This document shows, piece after piece, positions 55,046-64,000 of a DNA stretch of 64,000 nt. Under the pieces are notes generated by a model. It was given only the letters and a program-made list of their open reading frames with translations. It searched no databases and was not told the DNA's origin. Every line of letters begins with the position of its first letter. The first letter of the stretch is position 1. Origin of the DNA: Cynocephalus volans (Eukaryota; Chordata; Mammalia; Dermoptera; Cynocephalidae); contig NC_084464.1 of the NCBI RefSeq assembly GCF_027409185.1, forward strand, positions 44,801,095 through 44,865,094, in the 5' to 3' direction. The position numbers were made by a program, and so were the translations under genes.

Positions 55046-55046
55046 G

Positions 55047-55132
55047 CTGACGGTTAGCTCAGCTGGTCAGAGCACAGCCTTGTAACACCAAGGTCAAGGG
55101 TTTGGATCCCCATACCGGCCAGCCCCCAAAAA
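55047..55132 (+). mobile_element. tRNA-Ile-derived SINE, monomer
   Basis: 'ctgacggttagctcagctgg', then 'caagggtttggatccccata' and 'ccggccagccccc', followed by A6. It keeps an almost complete tRNA-Ile outline. Flanked by 'agaaattgttca' and 'agaaatggttca'. Confidence 0.92.
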
Positions 55133-55818
55133 AGAAATGGTTCAGAGACATGGTATGGCAGAGAATGCTAGCTGTTCCCCCATATCCATAATCCCATGAT
55201 TCCCGTGATTCCTTGATAGAACTTTAACTGGGCACATGGACTCCCAGAATATGTACTTCATGGTATGTACTAGTTTCCCATGCTGCTTTCTGGTTATGTG
55301 TGGCCAGGTGACCAAACTCTATCCAATGAGCTGTAAGCAGAACCCTTTGCACAATTTCTAGAAAGTGGCTTTATAAAGAAAGGTTAGTTCTTATTTCCCC
55401 TGCCTCCTTCCTGCTGTCTGGAATGCAAACATGAAGCTGGAACTCAAGCAGTTGTATTGGACCTTGAGAGGGAAGAGTTAAGTTGAGGGGGTGGAGCAAC
55501 GAGATGAAAGGAGACTAAATCCCCAAGGCTGTTAACACTATACCAGCTCTACGTGAGAGAGAAATAAACTTCTATCTTGGTTCAGCCACCATTGTTTTCA
55601 GAGTTTTCTGTTTCTCACAGCTGAACCTGATCCTAACCAAAACAGAACAAGAGTAGACTCATCAAACTATAAATGGAGCTTGCAATGTGCTTATCATGCC
55701 CAAGCATCAGGCATAGTAAAATGATGGGATGGTTTTCTCCAGCCCTGGTGTGGAACCCTCACTAACAGCTCCCTTGCTAGCTGTTCATCTCTTTGGTAAC
55801 CACGCCTTACATGGCGCC

Positions 55819-58123
55819 TGCTGTAGATTGGATGCCCGCCCCACCCCAACCTCACTGAAACTTAAATCTCCACTGTAACTGTTGAGGGTGGGAAATCCTA
55901 TTATGGTAATTGAAAGGTGAAGCCTTGAAGAGGTGATTAGATTGTAGAACCATGCAATAGCGAATGGATTAATAATGGTGGTCAGGAGTGTGGTTCTGAG
56001 GGCTTTAAGAAGGAGAGCACAAGGAGGGTCTCTCTCCCTCTGCTGTGCCATTTTCTGCCATGTGAGACCTCCGCATTGCTGTAAAGCCACCACCAAAGAA
56101 GACCCTCACCAGATGTGTTCCCTGGACTTCGGACTTCCCAGACTCCAAAACTGTAAGCAACAAATTTTGTTTTCTTTATAAATTACCCAGTTCCGGGCAT
56201 TTTATTATAAGAAACAGACTAATACAAAAGTCAGTACTGAGGAGTGGGGTGTTGCTTATAACAGATACTTGAAAATGTGAAAGCAGTTTTGGAACTAGGT
56301 AATAGTCAAAGGCTAGAAGAATTTGAAGAACAGGCTATAAAAAGCCTAACTGCTGGTGGGAGCTTAGAAGACAAGAAAACCAGGGAAAGTTTGGAACTTC
56401 TTAAAGATTGGTTAAGTGGTGGTGAGCAGAATGCTGATAGAAATATGGACAGCAAAGTCCATACTGAGGAGATCCCAGATGTAAATGAGAAGTGACTTTT
56501 TGGAACTGAGCGAAGATCACTCTTGCTATGAACCAGCAAAGAGCTTAGCTCCAATCTGTTCATGCCCAAAACTTTTATGGAATGTGAACTTAAAGTTGCC
56601 AACTCAGTATTTGGCAGAAGAAATTTCTAAGCAGCAAAGCATTAGGAAGCTGCATGGCTACTTGTAACAGTCTACACTAAGTTATGGCAGAAAAGACATG
56701 ATGTAAAGCCAGAGTTTATAATTAAATGGAAAGCAGAGTATAGAGATTTGGAAAATTTGCAGCCTAGCCATGTGGTAGAGAAGCAGAGAGCATTTTCAGG
56801 AGAAAAATGCAATGGTGCTAAGGTTAGTACAAAAGAAAGGGATTGTCAAGAGAAGGGGGGAAAGTCCCTGAAGTCATTGTAGAAGCCTCTGGGGCCAACC
56901 CTTCCATTTCAGGCCCAAGGCCTAAGGAAACAGACTGGTCTTGAGGAATAGACCTGAGGAACCCTCCACAGGCTCGCTGCCCAGGGCATCTCAAGACGCT
57001 GCTCCCCATACTAGTACCCCATCTGCTTCAGCTGCTCCAGCTATGGCCAAATTGGCTACAGGTGTGGCTGAACTGGCAGCTTTGGAAAACACAAGATGGA
57101 AGACTTAGCAGCGTCCATGTGGCATCAGATCTACAGGCTCACAGAATGCCAGAGCTCTGAAGACTTGGGAGCCTCCACCCGATTTCAAAGAATGTATGGA
57201 AAAGCCTGGGGGTCCAGGAAGTGATCTGTCACAGGGCAGTCACCACAGGTAGCCTTCACTAGAGATGCTGAGCAGAAACGTGGAGTCAGAGTTGCAGCTG
57301 AGAAACCCCATCAGTGCCGTGTCTACTGGACCCGCAGGAGCTAAAGCATCACCTGAGACCAGAAAAGATACAGAAGCGGAGCTGCCTGAGGACTTGGGGA
57401 CCCAATCCCACACACCAGCGTGCAGAGGATGTCGAGCAAGGTATATGATTTGCCAGCTTTGAGATTTAATGCCTGCCCTGCTGGGTTTCAAACTTGTTTA
57501 GGACCAGTTACACCTTTCTTTTGGCCTATGTCTCTCTTTTTGAATAGGAATATGTATACTATGCTTGTCCCACCATTGTATCTCGGCAGTAGATAACTTG
57601 TTTTGATTTTAGAGATGAGACTTTGAACTTTGGACTTTGGACTTTTGAGTTGAAACCAGATGTTGGGGATGAAATGAATGTATTTTCATGTGAAAAGGTC
57701 ATGAGATTTGGGGGACCAGGGGCAGAATGCTGTAGATTCGATGCCACCCACAAACTTATTGAAGCTTACATCTCTGCTATAACAGGTGAGGGTGGGAAAT
57801 CCTATTATACTAATTGAAAGGTGGGGCCTTAAAGTGGTGATTAGATTGCAGGACCATGCAGTAGTGAAAGGATTAATAAGGGTGGTCAGGGGCGTGGTTC
57901 TGAGGGCTTAAGAAGGAGAGCACAAGAAGGGTCTCTCTATCTGCTCCATCATTTTCTGCCATGTGAGACCCCTGCATTGCTGTAAAGCTACCACCAAAGA
58001 AGACCCTCACCAGATGTGTTCCCTGGACTTTGGACTTCCCAGCCCCTGAAACTGTAAGCAATAAATTTCATTTTCTTACAAATTGCCCAGTTCCAAGTAT
58101 TTGGTTGTAAGCAACAGAATACA
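55819..58123 (+). mobile_element. Complete MaLR element with two LTRs
   Basis: LTRs at 55819-56226 and 57728-58123 begin 'tgctgtagatt' and end 'aataca'. The flanking 5-mers 'gcgcc' (55814-55818) and 'gtgcc' (58124-58128) fit a 5-bp target duplication with one CpG-to-TpG change. The 1.5-kb interior (56227-57727) carries only short frames (up to 83 codons) and no gag, pol or env motif that I can see, as expected for MaLR elements, which move using other ERVL proteins. Confidence 0.9.
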
Positions 58124-58129
58124 GTGCCT

Positions 58130-59752
58130 TTTCCAACATCATATACCTCTATGGTGCTCATTACTAAGGAGCAAATGTGATTCTTTTTATTCATCTAATC
58201 AGTGAGCCCCCAAAACTGTGACTAACAGGACAGAAAAGGAATACCAAACACTGTTCCGTGTGTCAAGAGAATGTTAAATGTTAAGGCATTTGTTGAGTTT
58301 AGGGCCACCTCTATTGATTTCAAAAAGGACCTGTATAGATTTATCTGCAGTAATAAATCAAAACACAATTCAGTGGCAATTATACCTTTCCCATGTTGCA
58401 TCTGCATCTGCCAAGTTTAAGACTCGTGTCTTCAAAGCATTTGCAATAGCTGTAAAATGGCTCTTTAAAGACACAGCGAAGCGGTAATGAACATTTCTAC
58501 AGCTAAGTGGTGTGGGGCATGTATACCACATCTTTTCTTTGTTGGTGAATGTATGTATGACAGTGACATAAACAGAAAACAAGAGTTATAACAAAAATAT
58601 GCTTAAAGTTTAGCCAAAGAAAATATGTAAGGGTAACATTGTGAGAGGATTAAGTTTAAAGATATAAAGAGTCTGGGACCTTGATGGCATTATTGAATGG
58701 TAAAACAAATGCCAGCCACTGTCTGCTACAGATTTCTTCTGTGAGAAAAATGAATTTTGGCTTATTTTGGCCACTGTTTTTTGGATCTTCTGTGCCTGCA
58801 CTTACAAGCATTTCTGATGGATACAGCAGATCCCAGGAGGCCCTTTCAGACCTGGGGCACTTGGTCGCCTTTCCCACTCTATTCCTTTGCTTATTTCTTG
58901 CAGATCTCCAGTTTAGAGCAGAGGTTCTCAACCCAGCCTGCTTTTGGAACCACCTGGAGAACTTTTACAAAAGTACCCTGGCCCCAGCCCCAATGGATTG
59001 AACAACATCTCTGAGAATGGGGAAGAGGGCACGAGTATTTTTAAGAATGTATCTACGTTAGTGATTCTCAAACTTTCTTTATCTCAGGATCCCTTTATAC
59101 TCTTAAAAATTATTGGGGACTCTGGAAACTGTGTTATGCCATTGATGTGTACCATATTGTACTCAACACTACCCAAACCAAGACCATCTACCATTTGGAA
59201 TTTTTTGTCAAAGTCCCCAGAGCCCCAGTTAAACATGGTGCTGTTTCCCATCTTCACTCTAACCCTAATATATCTGAAATATGTTTGTTGGTTTTTTGTT
59301 TTGGTTTCTTGATTTCCTTTTGTTTGTTTCTATAGATTTGCCATTCTGAAAATTAAGGAAAACCTGCAGGTATTAATAAAAATAACCACAACTGAAAAGT
59401 TGCAAAGTTGTAAGAAACCTCTATCAGCACGAGTAATAGAGGTATACTTTATTCGATGAGGAAAACTGGCACACTACCTGATCCAGCAATATAGCCCAGA
59501 CCCTGGGGAGATGTGAACACAAGAAAGGAGTATATCACTAAGACCCACATACTTTGGCCTCAATCTCTGTAGAGTCTAAGCCTTTTATGGGTGAGGTGGT
59601 GAGACCTGAAGCATGACCTTTACATGAGCTGCCATAATATCCAATGTGGCCTTTATCTATTATACTTTGGAAAACCATCCATCTATGTCTTAGGAATCAA
59701 AAGACCTTTGGCCTGGAAGTAATATGTTACTAATAGAAACAGAGGCCAGAGC
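58130..59752. other. Intergenic DNA apart from the hAT relic
   Basis: No exon or RNA gene was recognised. Overlapping frames of 60-122 codons near 58681-59312 mostly coincide with the transposon relic at 58900-59130 and are not supported as genes. Confidence 0.45.
58900..59130. repeat. hAT-type (MER5-like) DNA transposon relic
   Basis: 'gagcagaggttctcaaccca' with 'ggaaccacctggagaactt' at 58915-58965, then 'agtgattctcaaactttctt' at 59060. These are the usual texts of MER5-like and related short hAT elements. Confidence 0.65.
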
Positions 59753-60169
59753 CATTGGCTGTTGGACTCTGCTGCAGCCTGAGCCATTGGTACTGCACCA
59801 AGATGCTTCAAAGCATTATTAAAAATGTTTGGATCCCCATAAGGCCCTACTATACCCAAGTTTACCTGGAGATTTGGGTAGGAATAGGGTTGATGGGCTT
59901 TATTGTTTACAAAATCAGGAGTGTTGATAAAAGAAGTAAAGCTTTGAAAGGTTCAAGCCCTGCACCTGCTCGTGGTCATCATTAACCAGCTTTACTTGGA
60001 GTACACACCAGATGAAATGTCCATCTGCCTGTAAATTTCAGCAGGTTAGATGGGAAGCTGGGTTAGATGGGAACATGGAACATCACTATACACTTGTATA
60101 CGTACCGTTCCTTCGCAGCATGAATAAATGTATCTGTGAAATGCACCACTTGAGTTAAAAAAGAAAGAG
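59753..60169 (+). pseudogene. ATP5MJ (retrocopy): Processed retrocopy of ATP5MJ with an open reading frame
   Basis: The frame at 59803-59985 gives 60 aa: it starts [20 protein letters not shown], includes [11 protein letters not shown] and ends in GHH. This is the 6.8-kDa mitochondrial proteolipid (ATP5MJ, also MP68/C14orf2), a small single-pass subunit associated with ATP synthase; the human protein is 58 aa as I recall it. A perfect 14-bp target duplication, 'acagaggccagagc', lies at 59739-59752 and 60170-60183, with an A-rich tail just before the second copy and no introns, so it is an L1-mediated retrocopy. Against human the changes are mostly conservative, plus two extra residues near the C-terminus. 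It lacks its own promoter in sight, so expression is unknown. Confidence 0.9.
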
Positions 60170-60183
60170 ACAGAGGCCAGAGC

Positions 60184-60860
60184 AAAGTTAACAAAATGAA
60201 CTGACATGCTCCTGCCAACTGAGGAAAGGTCATGTGGTGTGCTCGCTCTCACTGAGTCTGAGAACTGCAGTCATTCTATTGTCCTGCCTGTTTGGGGGTG
60301 GCCCTAAAGGAGGTGGCCCTATAGATGTCCCTGGTCTTCACTCAAGGACTAGTGAAATGGGTTTCCTCTACTAAGATGGCAGCGTGCTGGCAGTGCCAGT
60401 TCCCATGAAACTGAAGATGTTCCCTGAAGATGAGAAAAAAGATAACAGAAGGCCAGCTGCAAGTGCCCAAGGGCGACTTCTGTTCACATCAACGAGTTTG
60501 AGTTGAGAAACGTAACCATGGCCAATGCACATAAACTCTCTGGGAAGGAAGAAGTTCGTATGTGGCCCTGACACTCCCTGCTGGCCACTCCAAACTTGCG
60601 GGGACAGGGGCTACACACCAGGAAACCGGTTCACTCCCCACTACTACACAGGAACTTCTTCCTGAGGCTGCTAGAGTCTTGTTTTCACCCACTCGCTTCC
60701 CTGTCTCTTCTCCACTCTCACGTGCCCCAGCCATTCTAAACTACAACTCCCAGCAGGCAACACAGCCAAGGGAGGGAGAGAACAGAGATAATGTAGCCAT
60801 GGCCTTCTGGGAGATGTAGTGCCCCCCAGTACAGTGATCTAAGTGATGACTATTTTACAA
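60184..60860. other. Intergenic DNA, nothing recognised
   Basis: No repeat or gene that I can name. About 60560-60800 is GC-richer with scattered open frames on both strands. Confidence 0.4.
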
Positions 60861-60963
60861 CTTTGTTTTGGGATTTTCTCTACTTTTTATTTTTACTTTT
60901 TTGGTTTTTGTTTTTTTATTTGTTTTTATTTCTTCTTTTTTTATATTAACTTTTTTGTGTGTG

Positions 60964-61046
60964 TCGGTTAGCCAGAAGGGGGATTCGAGCCCGTGACCTT
61001 GGTGTTGTAAGGTTGTGCTCTAACTAATTGAGCTAAGAGCCCAGCC
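60964..61046 (-). mobile_element. tRNA-Ile-derived SINE, monomer
   Basis: A long T-rich tail (about 60870-60960), then inverted 'tcggttagccagaaggggga', 'cgtgaccttggtgttgtaa' and 'aattgagctaagagcccagc'. Confidence 0.88.
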
Positions 61047-61052
61047 CTATTT

Positions 61053-63235
61053 TAACATTTACTTGCACATATTTTTGGGGTACAGTGTTATGTCAATACA
61101 TGCATATACTGCACAATGATTCCCTTAGGTAGATAGTGTAGTTTTGTACCCATTAGTCCACGACTTCTCCTTGTCCCCCCTTCTCTCAGCCTCTGGAAAC
61201 CATTATTCTACTCTCTACTTCTGTAAGAACCACTTTTTTTTTTAAGATTCCACACATGAGTGATATCTTGTGGTATTTGTCTTTCTGTGTCTCACTTACC
61301 TCACTTAACATGATGGTTTCAGTTCCACCCATGTTGCTGCAAATGATAGGATTTCTTTCTCTTCTTTTATACCTGAGTAGTATTCCGTCATGTATATGTA
61401 CCCCAGTTTTTTATCCATTCATCTGTTGATGGACATTTAGGGTCAATTCCATCTCTTAGCTGTTGTGAATAGTGCTTTGATGGACATGGGAGTGCAGGTG
61501 TCATTTTGATATATTGATTTCATTTCCTTTGGGTATATACCAAGTAGTGGAGTAGGTTGGTCAAGGTAGATCTATTTTTAGGACCCTACGTATCGTTTTC
61601 CAGAATGGTTGTACCAATTTACTTGCTCACCATCAATGTAAGAGAGTTCCTTTTTCTCTGCATCCCCCTCAGCATTTGTTATTTTCTGTCTTGTTGATAA
61701 TGGCCATTCTAACTAGAGAAAGATGATACTGTGTTTTTAATTTGCGTTTCCTTGATGATTAGTGATGTTCAGCATTTTTTCATGTGTCCGTTGGCCATTT
61801 GTATGTCTTCTTTTGAGAAATGTCTGTTCAGGTTCTTTGCCCATTTTTTAATGGGTTTATTTGATTTTTTGCTGTTGTCTGAGTTCTCATATATTCTGAT
61901 ATTAGCCCCTTGTCTGATGCGTAGTTTGCAAGCACTTACTCCCATTCTGTAGGTTGTCTCCTCACTTTGTTGATAGTGTCCCTTGCTGTGAAGAAGCTTT
62001 TTAGTTTGATGTAGTCCCATTTGTGTATTTTTGCTTTAATTGCCTGTGCCTTTGTTGTCTTGCTCAAAAAAGCACTGCCCATTCCCATTTCATGTAGCAT
62101 TTCCCCTATGTTTTCTTCTAGTCATTTCATAGTTTCAAGTCTTAAATTTAGGTCTTTAATCCATTTTGAGTTGATTTTTGTGTATGGTGAGATCTTCTGC
62201 ATGTGGATGTGCAGTTTTCCCAGCACCATTTGTTGAAGAAGCTGTCCTTTCGTAGTGTATATACTTGGGACCTTTGTCAGAAATCAGTTGTCTCTAAGTG
62301 TGTGGGTTTATTTCTGAGTACTCTCTTCTGTTCCATTGGCCTATTTGTCTGTTTTTGTGCTGGTACCATGCTGTTTTAGTTACTATAGCTTTGTAGTATA
62401 TTTTGAAGTCAGGAAGTGTAATGCCTTCCACTTTGTCCTTTTTGTTCAAAATTGCTTTAACTATACGAGGCCTTTTGTGGTTCCATACAAATTTTAAGAT
62501 CATTTTTTCTATTACTGTGAAGAATGTCATTGGTATTTTGATAGGGATTGTGTTGACTGTTTAGATTGCTTTGGGCAATATGGACATTTTGGTGGTGTTA
62601 ATTCTTCCAATCCATTTATTTGTGTCCACTTCAATTTTTTTCACCAATATTTTATAGTTTTCACTCTAGAGTTTTTTCACATACTTTGTTAAATTTACTG
62701 CTAGGTATTTAATTTTTTTGGTAGCTATGATGATTAAGATTACTTTCTTGATTTCTTCTTTGACTCTTTTGTTATTGGCATATAGAAGTCTATTGATTTT
62801 TGTGTGTCAATTTTGTATCATGCCACTATACTGAATTCGTTTATTAGTTCTAGTAATTTTTTTGGTAGCGTCTTTAGGGCTTTCTATGTATATGTGATCA
62901 TGTCATCTGCAAATAGGGACAATCTGACTTCCTCCTTTCAGATTTAGATGTCCTTTATTGCTTTCTCTTACCTTATTACACTGACTAGAACTTCCAGTAC
63001 TATGTTGAGTAAGAGTGGGGAAAGTGGGCATCCTCGTCTTGTTCCAGATCTTAGAGGAAAAGCTTCCAATTTTTGTTCATTCAGTATAGTATTAGCTGTG
63101 GGTTTGTTGTATATGGCCTTTACTGTATTGAGGTATGTTCCTTCTATACCTAATTTGTTGAGTATTTTTATCAGGAAGAGTGTTGGATTTTATCAAATGC
63201 TTTTTCTGCCTCTATTGAAATGATCATATGGGTTT
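61053..63235 (-). mobile_element. L1, 3' 2.2 kb, inverted and 5'-truncated
   Basis: The 3' UTR ends near 61053 ('gcacatatttttggggtaca'). ORF2 C-terminal text runs rightward on the minus strand (for example '[20 protein letters not shown]' reading near 61830-61990, and '[15 protein letters not shown]' near 62500). RT-region text lies near 62950-63200. The copy stops at about 63235 in a T-rich stretch. Frames are broken. Confidence 0.88.
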
Positions 63236-63239
63236 TTTT

Positions 63240-64000
63240 TTTTCCTTCATTCTACAAGTTATTTTTTGGACTACAAATCACAAATGCCAAAAATATCAGC
63301 CTAAAGCTGAGAAGCAGCTCCAAGGTTGTCACAGGCCGGAGGACCCATCCTCACAGTCTTCATTCTGTAATCTCACTGCCCTCCCCATTTGGAGCCTTCC
63401 TCTCTCCACTCTCCAAGCCTGCTGTCTGTGTGCCTGTATGTCCAGCCCCTCCACACCCTAATCCAATCCACACCCTAATTCTCACCAGCACACAATTCTA
63501 TCATATCACTCGCCTTTTCAAACACCATCAATGACTCTCTCTTACTTTTGGGGTTCAAGTTAAATTCCTTTGAGAGGCAGTCAAAACGTTTCAGAACCCC
63601 AGCCCCTCCAACAAGAGTTTATGTTCTGTCCTAATCAAACCCAAAGTAGTTCCCCAAAGCCTCTGCCTCTCCTTTACATCCTCCCAACCCATCTAGAAGA
63701 CTCCTTTGCCCACAAGCCATTGGAGCCACTGCCAGCACCCACATGCCCAGATGCCAGGGGAACTGCACTACCCACACCCAGCCACACCCCAAAACCCCCA
63801 CCTCTGAAGCCCCGCCCTTAGAGCCAGGCCCCAGCCTGCAGGAGGGAGAAGTCAGCTCCCAAGAGAAGGCTGTCATCCGCTGCAACTTGGCACAAAATCG
63901 CTCACAAAGCTGTTACATGGGGTTCGTTGGCGCACTAAATAGGCTTTTGTGGATTGGCCTGGGGACCTAACCGCCCTATATAAATGTTATTTGAGTGACT
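63240..64000. other. Intergenic DNA with an L2 relic, no gene seen
   Basis: 63490-63680 resembles the L2 3' region ('tatcatatcactcgcctttt', 'ccatcaatgactctctctt'). 63690-63860 is C-rich. No splice-paired exon is visible up to the end of the window, although the window could stop short of the next gene. Confidence 0.45.

Noticed and set aside
55047-55132. A functional tRNA-Ile gene
   Set aside because: The outline is good, but there is an A tail, a target-like flanking repeat and anticodon-arm mismatches; it is a SINE. The same applies to 10158 and 32718.
56277-56495. A 72-codon frame as a gag gene
   Set aside because: It lies in the non-coding interior of a MaLR element and shows no gag motif.
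1-64000. Human or another Alu-bearing primate as the source
   Set aside because: No Alu was seen in 64 kb, while tRNA-Ile SINEs are frequent; a primate MHC window of this size would contain many Alus.

Overview
The window is nuclear DNA of a placental mammal and covers the DP end of the MHC class II region. The lineage clue is a family of short retroposons built only from tRNA-Ile-like sequence, as monomers and head-to-tail dimers followed by A-rich tails. At least 13 copies are present and I saw no Alu, B1 or Can-SINE. To my knowledge, tRNA-Ile-derived SINEs without an unrelated body are the hallmark of colugos (Dermoptera), so a colugo such as Galeopterus or Cynocephalus is the most likely source. 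That is an inference; the MHC assignment is direct.

Layout. 1-8 kb: old repeats, an inverted L1 piece and an unidentified processed retrocopy with a perfect 11-bp target duplication (5120-5626). 8-21 kb: a nest in which an old plus-strand L1 is split by a tRNA-Ile SINE, a solo MaLR LTR, a younger L1 (about 5.7 kb, itself carrying a SINE) and a VNTR-bearing composite element (19617-20794). 22-27.5 kb: DPA1 on the minus strand, four coding exons, intact (254 aa). 27.5-30 kb: the shared 5' region with X/Y boxes on both sides. 30-38.3 kb: DPB1 on the plus strand, five coding exons plus a 3' UTR exon, intact (258 aa). 39.3-47.5 kb: a decayed second copy of the DPA1/DPB1 unit. It keeps a DPA-type promoter relic, a DPB-type exon 1 without a start codon, part of intron 1 and the 3' flank; DPB exons 2-5 were not found. 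47-64 kb: no MHC gene, but LTRs, a complete MaLR provirus, a short second copy of the composite family, DNA-transposon relics, a retrocopy of the small mitochondrial proteolipid gene ATP5MJ with an open frame, and an inverted L1.

DPA1 and DPB1 are read outward from one intergenic region and encode the two chains of one heterodimer, which presents peptides to CD4 T cells. Their splice sites, cysteines, glycosylation sites and membrane segments are intact, so this looks like a working DP pair. The most unusual sequence is the pair of elements at 19617-20794 and 50983-51220. They share a 5' end and a body. The long one has eight ~80-bp GC-rich units joined to L1-like ORF2 and 3' sequence and is bounded by a perfect 15-bp target duplication. 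This looks like an independently evolved SVA-like, non-autonomous retrotransposon.
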